Positions 1-10,991 are shown, numbered from the stretch's first letter. The stretch: DNA of 32,084 nt from an uncultured Flavobacteriales bacterium (GCA_913059105.1 CAJXRL010000003.1:1-32084), one strand, 5' to 3'. Made by a program: numbers and translations. The notes: a model not told the origin generated them from the sequence alone.

Positions 1-48
1 CGAGATTTCTGCCTGTCTCGTGGGCTCGGAGATGTGTATAAGAGACAG
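1..48. other. Untrimmed Illumina Nextera i7-side adapter (not genomic)
   Basis: cgagat-ttctgcct-gtctcgtgggctcgg-agatgtgtataagagacag matches the P7 tail, an 8-nt index, the Nextera Read 2 sequence and the 19-bp Tn5 mosaic end. Confidence 0.98.
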
Positions 49-252
49 TCTAAATACAACCCTTCTTGAGTGTGTTGAATCATTCTTTGATTTAGTAATC
101 AAAGGTTCAACATAAACTCGCAAAGCTTTTGCTTTAGCAACTGTAGTGTTAATTCTTTTGTGCTGTATTAGAGAACAAGCCATGTTAGAAAGCATTGCTT
201 TTCTGTGAGATCTTGTTCTGCCTAAGTGGTTAAATTTCTTTCCGTGTCGCAT
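49..252 (-). CDS. rplQ: 50S ribosomal protein L17, 3'-truncated by contig end
   Basis: Hand translation from ATG at 252: [69 protein letters not shown]17 N-terminus directly after rpoA. Confidence 0.95.
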
Positions 253-257
253 AATTC

Positions 258-1250
258 TTAATCCTTATCCAATTTGTACTTCGCAACGTTCATTCCGAAA
301 GTCAAGTTTTTATTTTCAACTAATTCATCTAACTCAGTTAATGACTTCTTACCGAAGTTTCTGAATTTTAATAAATCAGATTTATTAAATTGTACTAACT
401 CACCTAAAGTGTCAACATCAGCAGCTTTCAAACAATTCAAAGCTCTAACTGATAAGTCCATATCAATTAAACGAGTTTTCAATAATTGCCTCATGTGTAA
501 AGAATCTTCATCAAATTCCTCAACAGCAGATTTCACTTCCGTTTCAAGAGCAATTTTCTCATCTGAGAACAACATAAAATGTTGAATTAAGATGGTAGCA
601 GCTTCTTTCAACGCTTCTTTTGGATGAATTGAACCATCTGACTCGATATCCAAAACTAATTTCTCATAATCAGTTCTTTCTTCTACTCTATAGTTCTCAA
701 TACTATAATTTACATTCTTAATAGGAGTAAAGATAGAATCAATTGGAATAAATCCAACTACAGCATCTTCAACATCATTCTCTTCAGAAGGAACATATCC
801 TCTCCCCTTTTCAACTGTTAATTCCATTTGAATCTTAACCGAATGCTCCATGTTACAAATAACATGATCCGGATTCAAAACCTGAAACGCTGAAGTAAAT
901 TTCCCAATATCTCCAGCAGTCAATTTATCTTGACCTGAAACAGAAATATTAACTTTCTCAGTATTTGTACCTTCAATTTGTTGCTTGAAACGAACTTGCT
1001 TCAAATTCAAAATCATCGATGTTACGTCTTCAACTACACCATCTATTGTAGAGAATTCGTGATCTACATTCTCAACCTTGATACCAGTAATAGCATACCC
1101 TTCAAGCGATGAAAGCAAAATTCTTCTAATCGCATTACCAATTGTAATACCATAACCTGGTTCTAGCGGTCTGAATTCGAATTTACCATGTTGGTTATTC
1201 GATTCAATCATGATTACCTTGTCAGGCTTTTGAAAATCTAAAATTGCCAT
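258..1250 (-). CDS. rpoA: DNA-directed RNA polymerase subunit alpha
   Basis: 330 aa; [35 protein letters not shown] and alpha-[24 protein letters not shown]. Confidence 0.99.
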   Translation of the reverse strand: MAILDFQKPDKVIMIESNNQHGKFEFRPLEPGYGITIGNAIRRILLSSLEGYAITGIKVENVDHEFSTIDGVVEDVTSMILNLKQVRFKQQIEGTNTEKVNISVSGQDKLTAGDIGKFTSAFQVLNPDHVICNMEHSVKIQMELTVEKGRGYVPSEENDVEDAVVGFIPIDSIFTPIKNVNYSIENYRVEERTDYEKLVLDIESDGSIHPKEALKEAATILIQHFMLFSDEKIALETEVKSAVEEFDEDSLHMRQLLKTRLIDMDLSVRALNCLKAADVDTLGELVQFNKSDLLKFRNFGKKSLTELDELVENKNLTFGMNVAKYKLDKD

Positions 1251-1272
1251 ATATTATTTATTTAGAATGTTA

Positions 1273-1878
1273 TTACTTAGAGTAAAGTTCTACAATTAAC
1301 TGCTCCTTGATGTTCTCATTAATTTGAGCTCTTTCAGGTGCATTAACAAATCTACCCTTCATATCTTGAGAATTCCACTCTAACCAATCATGCTGTTCTC
1401 TTTTGTTAGCTAATGACTCGTTTAATGCTTCTAAAGATTTGGATCTTTCTCTTACTTCGATTACATCACCTTCTTTACAAGAGTAAGAAGGAATGTTCAT
1501 TACAGTTCCGTTTACCAATAAATGCTTGTGTCCAACCATTTGTCTAGCACCTCTTCTAGTTGAAGCTAAGCCTAACCTGTAAACTACATTATCAAGTCTA
1601 GATTCACAAAGTTGTAACAAGTTTACACCTGTAATACCTTTTGTTCTAGATGCCTCTTTAAATAAATTAGAAAATTGCTTTTCTAGAATTCCATAAGTAT
1701 ACTTCGCCTTTTGCTTTTCCATTAACTGGACAGCATATTCCGACTGCTTACCTCTTCTCTTATTCGGTCCGTGTTGACCAGGAGGATAATTCTTTTTTTC
1801 TAAAACTCTATCAGGTCCAAAGATTGGCTCTTTAAACTTTCTTGCAATTTTCGATTGAGGGCCTCTATATCTTGCCAT
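1273..1878 (-). CDS. rpsD: 30S ribosomal protein S4
   Basis: 201 aa; [15 protein letters not shown]...PPGQHG...[11 protein letters not shown]...[13 protein letters not shown]. Confidence 0.99.
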   Translation of the reverse strand: MARYRGPQSKIARKFKEPIFGPDRVLEKKNYPPGQHGPNKRRGKQSEYAVQLMEKQKAKYTYGILEKQFSNLFKEASRTKGITGVNLLQLCESRLDNVVYRLGLASTRRGARQMVGHKHLLVNGTVMNIPSYSCKEGDVIEVRERSKSLEALNESLANKREQHDWLEWNSQDMKGRFVNAPERAQINENIKEQLIVELYSK

Positions 1879-1903
1879 TGTTCTTCTATTTTATGCTTTA
1901 CAA

Positions 1904-2290
1904 TTAAACTCTTCTTCTTTTCGGTGGACGACAACCGTTATGAGGAACAGGAGTAATATCAATAATCTCGGTAACTTCAACACCGTTGTTATGAATGGTT
2001 CTGATTGCAGATTCTCTTCCTGAACCAGGTCCTTTAACATAAACTTTAACTCGTCTTAAACCTAAATCATGAGCTTCCTTTGTACACTCTTCTGCAGCTA
2101 ATTGAGCAGCATAAGGAGTATTCTTCTTAGAACCCTTAAATCCCATTTTTCCAGCAGATGCCCAAGAAATAACTTGGCCATTCTTATTGGTTAAAGAGAT
2201 AATGATATTGTTAAACGATGCATGAATGTGAGCCTCACCAATTGATTCGACTTTTACGCTCTTTTTCTTTTTCTGTGTAGATTTTGCCAT
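1904..2290 (-). CDS. rpsK: 30S ribosomal protein S11
   Basis: 128 aa; [28 protein letters not shown]...CRPPKRRRV. Confidence 0.99.
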   Translation of the reverse strand: MAKSTQKKKKSVKVESIGEAHIHASFNNIIISLTNKNGQVISWASAGKMGFKGSKKNTPYAAQLAAEECTKEAHDLGLRRVKVYVKGPGSGRESAIRTIHNNGVEVTEIIDITPVPHNGCRPPKRRRV

Positions 2291-2313
2291 CTTGTAAAAC
2301 GTTATTCGCTTAT

Positions 2314-2691
2314 TTATTTAGTAGCCTTCTTCTTGTTAGCAACTGTTTTCTTTTTACCTTTTCTCGTTCGAGCATTATTTTTTGTTTTCTGTCCTCTTAA
2401 TGGTAGACCTGATCTATGTCTAACACCTCTGTAACATCCAATATCCATCAATCGCTTAATGTTTAATTGAACTTCAGATCTTAAAGAACCTTCAACAGTA
2501 AACTCATCAGTAATGAGCTCTCTAATTTTTCCTAAATCATCGTCATCCCAGTCTTGAACTTTCTTGTCAACACTAACACTTGCTTTGTCGAGAATCGATT
2601 GAGCTGAGCTCCTTCCAATTCCATAGATATAGGTTAAACCTATTACTCCTCGCTTGTTTTTTGGTAAATCAATACCTGCTATTCTAGCCAT
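2314..2691 (-). CDS. rpsM: 30S ribosomal protein S13
   Basis: [31 protein letters not shown]... starts at internal ATG 2689-2691; the longer 158-aa ORF to 2790 runs over rpmJ in another frame. Confidence 0.97.
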   Translation of the reverse strand: MARIAGIDLPKNKRGVIGLTYIYGIGRSSAQSILDKASVSVDKKVQDWDDDDLGKIRELITDEFTVEGSLRSEVQLNIKRLMDIGCYRGVRHRSGLPLRGQKTKNNARTRKGKKKTVANKKKATK

Positions 2692-2704
2692 AAATAATGT
2701 TTTT

Positions 2705-2821
2705 TTATCCTTGTCTTTGCTTGAACTTTGGATTCTTTTTGTTAATAACATATAATCGTCCTTTTCTTCGAACGATTTTGCAATCAGCACTTCTTTTCTT
2801 AATTGATGCTCTTATCTTCAT
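2705..2821 (-). CDS. rpmJ: 50S ribosomal protein L36 (zinc-free type)
   Basis: Hand translation: [38 protein letters not shown]; 38 aa, so below the ORF-track cutoff; canonical position between infA and rpsM. Confidence 0.97.
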   Translation of the reverse strand: MKIRASIKKRSADCKIVRRKGRLYVINKKNPKFKQRQG

Positions 2822-2871
2822 CTGTCTTGATTTATTTTACACTAATAAAACTGAAGTTTACTATTCAAATT

Positions 2872-3090
2872 CTATTTGTATCTATAAGTGATTCTTCCTT
2901 TTGTTAAGTCATATGGCGACATTTCAACCTTTACTTTATCTCCTGGCAATAGTTTAATATAATACATTCTCATTTTACCTGAAATATGTGCTGTTATAAT
3001 GTGCCCGTTTTCTAGTTCCACTCGAAACATAGCATTTGATAATGCCTCTGTTACTGTACCATCTTGCTCTATTGACGCTTGTTTTGCCAT
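2872..3090 (-). CDS. infA: Translation initiation factor IF-1
   Basis: 72 aa; [72 protein letters not shown]. Confidence 0.99.
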   Translation of the reverse strand: MAKQASIEQDGTVTEALSNAMFRVELENGHIITAHISGKMRMYYIKLLPGDKVKVEMSPYDLTKGRITYRYK

Positions 3091-3096
3091 TTACTC

Positions 3097-3876
3097 TTAC
3101 TTATTCTTTTTTCTTAATACTTCTTCAATCAACTCATGTGTTGACAGCACTTCTGCCATCCCTTTCCTCACCACTACATCGTGTTCAAAATGTGCAGAAG
3201 GCATACCATCTTTTGTTACGATAGCCCATCCATCATCATCTTGCCTTACATGTCTCTTGCCCATATTAATCATTGGCTCTATAGCTATAACTAATCCTTC
3301 TTTCAATTTGGCTCCTTGACCTCTCTTTCCGTAGTTTGGCACTTGCGGATCTTCATGTAACTTCTTACCCAATCCGTGACCAACCAACTCCCTTACCACT
3401 CCATATCCTTTACTCTCTGCAACACTCTGCACAGCATATCCAATATCTCCAACTCTATTTCCTGCTGTGGCGGCAGCGATGCCAGCTTGCAAACACTCTT
3501 TAGTAGTATCTAACAAACGTTTTATCTCTTTAGAAACTTCTCCCACTTCAAATGTATATGCTACATCCCCGTAAAATTCATTCATCAATACACCACAATC
3601 AACAGAAACAATATCTCCGTTTTTTAAAGGATCTTTTGTAGGTATACCATGCACCACCTGTGCGTTTATCGAAATACATAACGTATTTGGAAAATCGTAC
3701 ATTCCTTTAAAACCAGGTAAACCTCCGTTGTCCCTAATAAACTGCTCTGCAATTGCATCTAACTTTACAGTATCAACACCAGGCTCTATTAATTTAGCAA
3801 CTTCGGCTAAAGTTTTTCCAACAAGTAAAGAACTCTCTCTTATTAATTCAATCTCCTCTTCAGTCTTCAAATACAT
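3097..3876 (-). CDS. map: Type I methionyl aminopeptidase
   Basis: 259 aa; VVHGIPTKDPLKNGDIVSVDCGV, GHGLGKKLHEDPQVPNYG, IEPMIN metal-site motifs. Confidence 0.98.
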   Translation of the reverse strand: MYLKTEEEIELIRESSLLVGKTLAEVAKLIEPGVDTVKLDAIAEQFIRDNGGLPGFKGMYDFPNTLCISINAQVVHGIPTKDPLKNGDIVSVDCGVLMNEFYGDVAYTFEVGEVSKEIKRLLDTTKECLQAGIAAATAGNRVGDIGYAVQSVAESKGYGVVRELVGHGLGKKLHEDPQVPNYGKRGQGAKLKEGLVIAIEPMINMGKRHVRQDDDGWAIVTKDGMPSAHFEHDVVVRKGMAEVLSTHELIEEVLRKKNK

Positions 3877-3885
3877 AACTAGACT

Positions 3886-5226
3886 TTATCCCGCCATGTT
3901 AATACTTGAACGACCTTTAATCCTTCCCGACTTCATCAAACCATCATAATGTCTCATTAACAAATGACTTTCAATTTGCTGAAGCGTATCCAATACAACA
4001 CCTACCATAATCAATAATGAAGTTCCTCCAAAAAACTGAGAGAACTGTCCATTTACGCCTGCTTTTGCAGCAAATGCTGGCAAAATAGCAACAATGGCTA
4101 AAAATATTGACCCGGGTAATGTAATTCTAGATAAAATCGTGTCCAAAAATTCGGCAGTTCTTTTTCCTGGCTTCACACCTGGAACAAAACCGCCATTTTT
4201 CTTCATATCATCTGCCATTTGATTAGGATTCACAGTTACTGCCGTATAGAAGTATGTGAAAGCAATAATCATTATTGCAAATATCAAGTTGTACCAAAAT
4301 CCGGTAAAATCACTCAAAGCTTGAGTAACCCCTGACAAAGAATCAGTATCTGCGAAACCAACTAATGTAATTGGAATAAACATAATCGCTTGTGCAAAAA
4401 TAATTGGCATTACACCCGCTGCATTTACTTTTAATGGAATATATTGTCTAACACCACCATATTGTTTATTACCAACAACTCTTTTAGCAAATTGTACTGG
4501 GACTCTCCTAGTACCTTGAACTAACAATATTGTAGCTATAATTACAAGCAGCAATATGACTAACTCAACCAACAGAATAACTAGTCCACCACCATTTATT
4601 CTTGATGCAAATTCAGCAACAAAAGCAAAAGGTAGGTTTGCGATAATTCCAATCATAATGATTAAGGAAATACCATTCCCTAACCCTTTCTCAGTAATTC
4701 TTTCACCCAACCACATAACGAACATCGTTCCTGTAATCAAAATGATTACAGTAGATACCCACCAAAATGCATCGTCAGGTCTAACCATAGCACCAGCTTG
4801 TGTAAAAGCAGGAACTTGAGATGCAATGTAAGGACCAGCTTGGAAACCTACAATTGCAATAGTTAACATTCGAGTAATCTGATTGATTCTTCTTCTTCCA
4901 CTTTCCCCTTCTTTTTGAAGTTTTTGGAAATATGGAATTGCAATACCTAACAATTGAACAACAATTGAAGCGGATATATATGGCATAATACCAAGAGCGA
5001 AAATAGAAGCTCTAGAAAATGCACCACCTGCAAATAAATTCAACAAGTCTGCAATACCTCCACCATTGTTTGCATTCGCAACTTCAAGAGCTGCTGAATC
5101 AACACCAGGTAATACTATAAATGAACCTAAACGATAAATAAGAAGCAATCCAAGAGTATTAATAATTCTAACTCTTAGATCTTCAATCGTCCAAATATTC
5201 TTTAATGTTTCTAAAAAACGTTTCAT
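3886..5226 (-). CDS. secY: Preprotein translocase subunit SecY
   Basis: 446 aa; LGLLLIYRLGSFIVLPGVD, GIMPYISASIVVQLL, ITEKGLGNGISLIIMIGI. Confidence 0.99.
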   Translation of the reverse strand: MKRFLETLKNIWTIEDLRVRIINTLGLLLIYRLGSFIVLPGVDSAALEVANANNGGGIADLLNLFAGGAFSRASIFALGIMPYISASIVVQLLGIAIPYFQKLQKEGESGRRRINQITRMLTIAIVGFQAGPYIASQVPAFTQAGAMVRPDDAFWWVSTVIILITGTMFVMWLGERITEKGLGNGISLIIMIGIIANLPFAFVAEFASRINGGGLVILLVELVILLLVIIATILLVQGTRRVPVQFAKRVVGNKQYGGVRQYIPLKVNAAGVMPIIFAQAIMFIPITLVGFADTDSLSGVTQALSDFTGFWYNLIFAIMIIAFTYFYTAVTVNPNQMADDMKKNGGFVPGVKPGKRTAEFLDTILSRITLPGSIFLAIVAILPAFAAKAGVNGQFSQFFGGTSLLIMVGVVLDTLQQIESHLLMRHYDGLMKSGRIKGRSSINMAG

Positions 5227-5229
5227 ATC

Positions 5230-5682
5230 TTATGATATAGTTTCAATAGAACCACCCTTTGACTCAATCGCTTCTTTAGCAGTTTTTGAAAAAGCATGTG
5301 CTTTAACAGTAACTTTTGCGTCAACAGTACCTCTACCTAAAATCTTCACTAATGTATTTCTGCTAGCCAAACCATTTTCAATTAAAACATCAATATCGAT
5401 AGTTTCAATGTTCTTCGAAGAAGCTAGTGCTTGAATAGTATCTAAATTGATACCTTTAAAGTCTTTTCTATTTATGTTGGTAAAACCAAACTTAGGAACC
5501 CGTCTTTGCAATGGCATTTGGCCACCTTCAAATCCAATTTTCTTAGAATAACCAGATCTAGATTTAGCCCCATTGTGACCTCTTGCAGAAGTACCACCTC
5601 TACCAGAACCTTGTCCTCTACCTAATCTCTTACCTTTACTTTTTACTGAACCTTCTGCAGGTGTCAAATTACTTAAATCCAT
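5230..5682 (-). CDS. rplO: 50S ribosomal protein L15
   Basis: 150 aa; MDLSNLTPAEGSVKSKGKRLGRGQGSGRGGTSARGHNGAKSRSG. Confidence 0.99.
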   Translation of the reverse strand: MDLSNLTPAEGSVKSKGKRLGRGQGSGRGGTSARGHNGAKSRSGYSKKIGFEGGQMPLQRRVPKFGFTNINRKDFKGINLDTIQALASSKNIETIDIDVLIENGLASRNTLVKILGRGTVDAKVTVKAHAFSKTAKEAIESKGGSIETIS

Positions 5683-5702
5683 GATATAATCTATTAAGCT
5701 AA

Positions 5703-5882
5703 TTATACTTTTTCTACCGAAACAAGGTGCTTCACCTTATTTATCATTCCCAAAACCTGTGGAGTATCTTCATGCTCAACTGTTTTTTGGTTTCTCGTCA
5801 AACCTAAAGCATCTAACGTTAGTTTTTGCTTTTGAGGTCTGTTTATTCTACTCCTTACTTGGGTCACTTTAATCTTTGACAT
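5703..5882 (-). CDS. rpmD: 50S ribosomal protein L30
   Basis: Hand translation: MSKIKVTQVRSRINRPQKQKLTLDALGLTRNQKTVEHEDTPQVLGMINKVKHLVSVEKV*; 59 aa, absent from the ORF track; lies between rplO and rpsE. Confidence 0.97.
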   Translation of the reverse strand: MSKIKVTQVRSRINRPQKQKLTLDALGLTRNQKTVEHEDTPQVLGMINKVKHLVSVEKV

Positions 5883-5893
5883 TTCTTTCGATT

Positions 5894-6412
5894 TTAACCG
5901 TTAAATACAACATCAAGTTCTACACCTCTGTGTTTTGCAACAGTATATGCATCTCTCATTTCTTGTAAAGCTTTAATTGTCGCTTTAACAACGTTATGAG
6001 GATTTGATGATCCTTTAGATTTTGCTAATACATCATGAACACCAACGCTCTCAAGTACAGCTCGCATTGCTCCACCAGCAATTACTCCAGTACCATGTGA
6101 TGCAGGCTTAATAAAAACTTGAGCTCCGCCATACTTAGCTTCTTGTTGGTGAGGTACAGTACCATTCACAACAGGAACCTTAATAAGGTTTTTCTTAGCA
6201 TCGTCAATTCCTTTCGAAATCGCTTCTGTTACTTCATTAGCTTTTCCAAGTCCGTATCCTACTATACCATTTTCATTTCCAACAACTACAATTGCAGAAA
6301 AACTAAAATGTCTACCACCCTTTGTTACCTTCGTTACTCTTTGAATTCCAACTAACTTATCTTTTAGTTCGATTTCGCTAGACTTAACTCTTTTTGTGTT
6401 TGCGTTAGCCAT
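5894..6412 (-). CDS. rpsE: 30S ribosomal protein S5
   Basis: 172 aa; [44 protein letters not shown]. Confidence 0.99.
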   Translation of the reverse strand: MANANTKRVKSSEIELKDKLVGIQRVTKVTKGGRHFSFSAIVVVGNENGIVGYGLGKANEVTEAISKGIDDAKKNLIKVPVVNGTVPHQQEAKYGGAQVFIKPASHGTGVIAGGAMRAVLESVGVHDVLAKSKGSSNPHNVVKATIKALQEMRDAYTVAKHRGVELDVVFNG

Positions 6413-6435
6413 ATCTTTATAATTTCTTCTCTTTA

Positions 6436-6792
6436 TTAAAAGTTCAATCCGCCTTCTCTAGCACCATCAGCAATAGCCTTAACTCTGCCATGATATAGAT
6501 AACCATTTCTATCAAAACTTACTGAATCAATTCCTGCTTTTGTAGCTTTATCAGCAATTAACTTACCTACTAGACCAGCCTTTTCCAATTTAGTCCCTTT
6601 TTCAGAAGCAACCGCTTTTTCTGTAGACGATGCAGAAAGAATTGTATTACCAGAATTGTCATCAATCAACTGAGCATAAATTTCTTTATTACTCCTGAAA
6701 ACAGACATTCTAGGCCGAACAGCAGTACCAGTAACTACTTTCCTAATTCTTCTCTTTATTCTTAGTCTTCTATTTGACTTCGTTAGTGCCAT
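6436..6792 (-). CDS. rplR: 50S ribosomal protein L18
   Basis: 118 aa; [20 protein letters not shown]...[26 protein letters not shown]. Confidence 0.99.
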   Translation of the reverse strand: MALTKSNRRLRIKRRIRKVVTGTAVRPRMSVFRSNKEIYAQLIDDNSGNTILSASSTEKAVASEKGTKLEKAGLVGKLIADKATKAGIDSVSFDRNGYLYHGRVKAIADGAREGGLNF

Positions 6793-6801
6793 AACTATAT
6801 A

Positions 6802-7356
6802 TTATTTAGCAGCAGATTTACCTGCTTTTCTTCTAATGTATTCTCCAACAAATCGAATTCCCTTACCTTTATATGGCTCTGGTTTTCTCATTGACTTAAT
6901 TTTTGCTGCAACTTGACCTATCAATTGTTTGTCAAATGACTCTAAAGTAATTATCGGATTCTTACCTCTTTCAGAAGCAGTTGAAACTTTAACTTCAGGA
7001 GCAATTTCCAATACAATAGGGTGTGAAAATCCTAAACTTAACTCCAAGATCTGACCCTTATTCGAAGCTCTGTATCCAACACCTACTAATTCTAAATCCT
7101 TTTTGTAGCCATTATTTACTCCTTCGATCATATTGAAAATTAAAGAACGGTATAAACCGTGCTTCGCTTTATGATCTTTTTGCTCAGAATGTCTTTCTAA
7201 TACAATTGAATTTTCTTCCTTCTTTACAGTAATATTAGAATCTACATTCTGGTGCAACTCCCCTTTTGGGCCTTTTACACTCACAACATTCTTGTCAGAG
7301 ATTGTGATCTCTATACCTGCAGGAACTTCAATTGGTGCTAAACCGATTCGTGACAT
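6802..7356 (-). CDS. rplF: 50S ribosomal protein L6
   Basis: 184 aa; MSRIGLAPIEVPAGIEI...VKGPKGEL...RKPEPYKGKGIRFVGEYIRRKAGKSAAK. Confidence 0.99.
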   Translation of the reverse strand: MSRIGLAPIEVPAGIEITISDKNVVSVKGPKGELHQNVDSNITVKKEENSIVLERHSEQKDHKAKHGLYRSLIFNMIEGVNNGYKKDLELVGVGYRASNKGQILELSLGFSHPIVLEIAPEVKVSTASERGKNPIITLESFDKQLIGQVAAKIKSMRKPEPYKGKGIRFVGEYIRRKAGKSAAK

Positions 7357-7375
7357 GTTATTATAATCTTATATT

Positions 7376-7774
7376 TTAATATATGTAGCAAAGTACTTCA
7401 CCACCTACTTTTTCTTTTCTCGCTTCTTTATCAGTTATAACACCTTTTGAAGTAGAAATAATTGCGATACCTAAACCATTGATTACTCTAGGTAAATTAC
7501 CTGCTGGAGCATATTTTCTCAATCCTGGCTTACTTACTCTGGTAAGGCTCTTTATAGCCGGAACCTTAGATACAGGATGATATTTTAATGCAATCTTGAT
7601 AACACCTTGAGGGTTTTCACCATCTACAAACTTATAATTCAATATATAGCCTTTCTCAAAAAGAATTTTTGTCATTTCTTTTTTAAGGTTTGAAGCTGGA
7701 ATATCTACTATTCTATGTTTCGCACTTGATGCGTTTCTTATTCTTGTCAGAAAATCTGAAATTGGATCTGTCAT
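7376..7774 (-). CDS. rpsH: 30S ribosomal protein S8
   Basis: 132 aa; [20 protein letters not shown]...[33 protein letters not shown]. Confidence 0.99.
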   Translation of the reverse strand: MTDPISDFLTRIRNASSAKHRIVDIPASNLKKEMTKILFEKGYILNYKFVDGENPQGVIKIALKYHPVSKVPAIKSLTRVSKPGLRKYAPAGNLPRVINGLGIAIISTSKGVITDKEARKEKVGGEVLCYIY

Positions 7775-7790
7775 AATTCCTTATATTAAT

Positions 7791-8060
7791 TTACCAACTA
7801 GCTTTTTTAACACCAGGAATTAATCCTGAACTTGCCATCTCTCTGAAAGTTACACGAGATAAACCGAATTGTCTCATATATCCTTTAGGTCTACCAGTTA
7901 TTTTACATCTATTATGCATTCTCACTGGTGCAGAGTTCTTAGGTAATTTTTGTAAACCTTCGTAATCACCTGCAGCCTTTAAAGCAGCTCTCTTTTCAGC
8001 ATACTTTTCAACCATTAATGCGCGCTTTCTTTCGCGAGCTTTCATCGATTCTTTAGCCAT
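7791..8060 (-). CDS. rpsN: 30S ribosomal protein S14 (long, zinc-free type)
   Basis: 89 aa; [24 protein letters not shown]...[39 protein letters not shown]; lacks the CxxC-CxxC zinc site. Confidence 0.98.
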   Translation of the reverse strand: MAKESMKARERKRALMVEKYAEKRAALKAAGDYEGLQKLPKNSAPVRMHNRCKITGRPKGYMRQFGLSRVTFREMASSGLIPGVKKASW

Positions 8061-8063
8061 GGC

Positions 8064-8621
8064 TTATTGTTCGTTTTTATTTTTTTGAAACGGCATTCCA
8101 AACTCTTTTAAAAGAGCTCTAGATTCTTCATTTGTTGCAGCTGTTGTAACAAATGTGATATCCATACCACCAATATTATTCACTTTGTCAATATCAATTT
8201 CCGGGAAAATAATTTGTTCCTTAATACCAAGAGTATAATTCCCTCTTCCATCAAAACCTTTATTATTAATTCCTCTAAAATCTCTAGTACGAGGCAATGA
8301 CACCGATATTAAACGGTCCAAAAATTCATACATTCTCTCTCCCCTCAAAGTCACTCGAACACCAATTGGCATTCCTTTTCTCAACTTAAAGTTAGAAATA
8401 TCTTTCTTTGAGAAAGTAGCAACTGCTTTTTGACCAGCAATTGAAGTCATTTCTGTTATCGCTGAATCAATCAACTTCTTATCGGCAACGGCTTTACCAA
8501 CTCCTTGGTTTATGCAAATTTTATCCAATTTTGGAATTTGCATTAAACTCTTGTAGTTGAAAGCAGACATCATATTCTTTTTGATGTCATCGTTATACAT
8601 TGTTTTTAATCTTGGCTCCAT
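8064..8621 (-). CDS. rplE: 50S ribosomal protein L5
   Basis: 185 aa; [17 protein letters not shown]...[34 protein letters not shown]; start A shares the last base of the rplX stop (TAATG). Confidence 0.99.
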   Translation of the reverse strand: MEPRLKTMYNDDIKKNMMSAFNYKSLMQIPKLDKICINQGVGKAVADKKLIDSAITEMTSIAGQKAVATFSKKDISNFKLRKGMPIGVRVTLRGERMYEFLDRLISVSLPRTRDFRGINNKGFDGRGNYTLGIKEQIIFPEIDIDKVNNIGGMDITFVTTAATNEESRALLKEFGMPFQKNKNEQ

Positions 8622-8944
8622 TACTTAACTAGCTCTTTAGATTTCTTAAAATAACGAACAGACTTTCCGTCCTCTTCTCTTCTACCAACTCTATCAACCT
8701 TTCCAGTTGAAGGATCTACTAACATTACATTTGAAATGTTAATTGATGCATCTTGTTTAATGATGCCACCTTCTTGATTGGCTGCGTTTGGCTTTGTGTG
8801 TTTACTGTCTTTCCTAATGTCATCACCTTCGATAATAACTCTAGAAGTAGAAGGTATAACCTTTAAGATAGTTCCCTCTTTACCTTTAGAAACTCCGGCC
8901 ACAACTCTTACAGAATCACCTTTTTTAATGTTTAACTTCTTCAT
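8621..8944 (-). CDS. rplX: 50S ribosomal protein L24
   Basis: 107 aa; [40 protein letters not shown] (KOW). Confidence 0.98.
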   Translation of the reverse strand: MKKLNIKKGDSVRVVAGVSKGKEGTILKVIPSTSRVIIEGDDIRKDSKHTKPNAANQEGGIIKQDASINISNVMLVDPSTGKVDRVGRREEDGKSVRYFKKSKELVK

Positions 8945-8956
8945 TATATTAACCTA

Positions 8957-9325
8957 TTAAAGTACTTCAGGTGCTAGTGAAACAATTTTCATAAACTTTT
9001 TATCTCTCAATTCACGAGCAACAGGACCGAAAATTCGAGTACCTCTCATTTCCCCTGCCGCACCTAATAATACAACTGCATTATTATCGAAACGAATATA
9101 AGATCCATCCTGACGTCTAATCTCTTTCCTTGTACGAACAATAACCGCTTTAGAAACAGCTCCTTTTTTGATATTTCCTGAAGGGATTGCAGATTTCACT
9201 GAAACTACAATTTGATCTCCAATAGAAGCATATCTTCTCTTTGTTCCGCCTAATACTCTAATGCAAAGTACTTCTTTTGCACCGCTATTATCAGCTACTG
9301 ATAGTCTTGATTCTTGCTGTATCAT
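8957..9325 (-). CDS. rplN: 50S ribosomal protein L14
   Basis: 122 aa; [27 protein letters not shown]...[29 protein letters not shown]. Confidence 0.99.
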   Translation of the reverse strand: MIQQESRLSVADNSGAKEVLCIRVLGGTKRRYASIGDQIVVSVKSAIPSGNIKKGAVSKAVIVRTRKEIRRQDGSYIRFDNNAVVLLGAAGEMRGTRIFGPVARELRDKKFMKIVSLAPEVL

Positions 9326-9327
9326 AA

Positions 9328-9588
9328 TTACTTCACTCTTTCAATTACTTCTACTAATCTCCAATTCTTGTTCTTACTCATTGGTCGAGTTTCCATGATT
9401 TTCACAGTATCACCGATACTGCAATCATTTTTTTCATCATGGGCCATGAACTTAGAAGTTTTCTTGATAAACTTCCCGTACATAGGGTGTTTCACCTTAC
9501 TCTCAACAGCAATAGTTATGGACTTATCCATCTTGTTGCTGACGACTACTCCAATTCTTTCTTTTCTTAAGTTTCTTGTATTTTCCAT
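9328..9588 (-). CDS. rpsQ: 30S ribosomal protein S17
   Basis: 86 aa; [45 protein letters not shown]. Confidence 0.98.
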   Translation of the reverse strand: MENTRNLRKERIGVVVSNKMDKSITIAVESKVKHPMYGKFIKKTSKFMAHDEKNDCSIGDTVKIMETRPMSKNKNWRLVEVIERVK

Positions 9589-9597
9589 CGGAATACT

Positions 9598-9804
9598 TTA
9601 TTTCTCTTGAGCTTGTGTCAATTGTCTTTTTCTAATCTCTGTTTTCAATCGAGCGACTGTTCTTCTAGCCGAACCAATTTGCATTGGATTCTCCAATGGA
9701 GAAACCGAATGATTCATTTTTAACTTAGCCAAAACTTCTGATTTCTCAGCTAAATTTTCATTTAAATCATCTACACTAAGGTTTTTGATATCTGTTTGTT
9801 TCAT
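9598..9804 (-). CDS. rpmC: 50S ribosomal protein L29
   Basis: 68 aa; MKQTDIKNLSVDDLNENLAEKSEVLAKLKMNHSVSPLENPMQIGSARRTVARLKTEIRKRQ. Confidence 0.98.
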   Translation of the reverse strand: MKQTDIKNLSVDDLNENLAEKSEVLAKLKMNHSVSPLENPMQIGSARRTVARLKTEIRKRQLTQAQEK

Positions 9805-9816
9805 CTCTATAGCTTA

Positions 9817-10236
9817 TTAACCTTTGTAATCTCTTCTTACGATAAATTTGGTCTTCACTGGTAACTTCTGAGACGCTAATCTCATCGCTTCTTTTGCAAC
9901 TTCCAATGGAACACCATCAGCCTCAAACAAAATTCTACCAGGTCTTGCAACTGCAACCCATAATTCAGGAGCTCCCTTACCTTTACCCATACGTACTTCC
10001 GCAGGCTTCTTGGTAATTGGTTTGTCTGGAAAAACTCTTATCCAAATTTGTCCTTCCCTCTTCATATATCTTGTTACTGCGATTCTCGCAGCTTCAATCT
10101 GACGAGCAGTTAGCCAACTTTCTTCTAAAGTCTTAATCGCAAAACTTCCGAATGCAATTTGGTTACCACGTCCGGCATTACCCTTCATGCGACCCTTCTG
10201 CATCTTTCTATACTTCGTTCTTTTCGGTTGTAACAT
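9817..10236 (-). CDS. rplP: 50S ribosomal protein L16
   Basis: 139 aa; [30 protein letters not shown]...[23 protein letters not shown]. Confidence 0.99.
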   Translation of the reverse strand: MLQPKRTKYRKMQKGRMKGNAGRGNQIAFGSFAIKTLEESWLTARQIEAARIAVTRYMKREGQIWIRVFPDKPITKKPAEVRMGKGKGAPELWVAVARPGRILFEADGVPLEVAKEAMRLASQKLPVKTKFIVRRDYKG

Positions 10237-10268
10237 TTTACTTCTATTTTAAGCTTGCTCCTTTACTC

Positions 10269-10991
10269 TTAATTATTTCTTTTCTTTCCGCCTCTGAAGC
10301 CACCTCGTCCTTGTTGTGACTTTGGTCCTGGCTTGTTAGATACAATATTTGGTGAAAGATCTCTCTTACCATATACTTCTCCTTTACAAATCCAAACTTT
10401 CACCCCAATTCTACCATATGCAGTATGAGCTTCAGATAAAGCATAATCAATATCGGCTCTGAAAGTATGAAGAGGAATTCTTCCCTCCTTGTAAAACTCA
10501 GTTCTTGCCATTTCAGCACCACCTAGTCTACCACTAACCATAATTTTAATTCCTTCAGCACCCATTCTGATGGTTGACGCTACAGACATCTTTGAAGCTC
10601 TTCTAAACGAAATTCTTCCTTCAATTTGACGTGCAACACTATCAGCGACTAACTTCGCATCTAATTCAGGTCTTTTTATTTCAAAAATATTGATCTGAAT
10701 ATCCTTCTTAGTTAATTTCTTCAACTCTTCTTTCAACATATCCACATCTTTACCACCTTTTCCAATGATAATACCTGGTCTTGAAGAATTAATCGTAACA
10801 GTAACTAACTTTAATGTTCTTTCAATAACTATTTTAGAGATACTTGCTTTTTGTAACCTCGCCATGATATACTGACGAATCTTGTCATCTTCAGCAATTT
10901 TATCACCGTAGTTTCTACCACCGTACCAGTTAGAGTCCCATCCTTTGATGATTCCTAAACGATTTGCTATTGGATTTGTCTTTTGTCCCAT
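10269..10991 (-). CDS. rpsC: 30S ribosomal protein S3
   Basis: 240 aa; [25 protein letters not shown]...[18 protein letters not shown] (KH). Confidence 0.99.
   Translation of the reverse strand: MGQKTNPIANRLGIIKGWDSNWYGGRNYGDKIAEDDKIRQYIMARLQKASISKIVIERTLKLVTVTINSSRPGIIIGKGGKDVDMLKEELKKLTKKDIQINIFEIKRPELDAKLVADSVARQIEGRISFRRASKMSVASTIRMGAEGIKIMVSGRLGGAEMARTEFYKEGRIPLHTFRADIDYALSEAHTAYGRIGVKVWICKGEVYGKRDLSPNIVSNKPGPKSQQGRGGFRGGKKRNN

Noticed and set aside
1-48. Tn5-like mosaic ends at both contig termini as a transposon
   Set aside because: They are part of complete Nextera adapter sequences with an index, so a library artefact and not a mobile element.
274-585. Small plus-strand ORFs antisense to r-protein genes, secY, map and fusA (e.g. 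274-585, 2999-3319, 4556-4819, 9314-9610, 15815-16541)
   Set aside because: Low-complexity Ser/Leu/Phe-rich translations opposite strongly recognisable genes; antisense artefacts.
2692-2790. N-terminal extension of rpsM in the ORF track
   Set aside because: Overlaps rpmJ out of frame; canonical S13 begins [10 protein letters not shown] at 2691.
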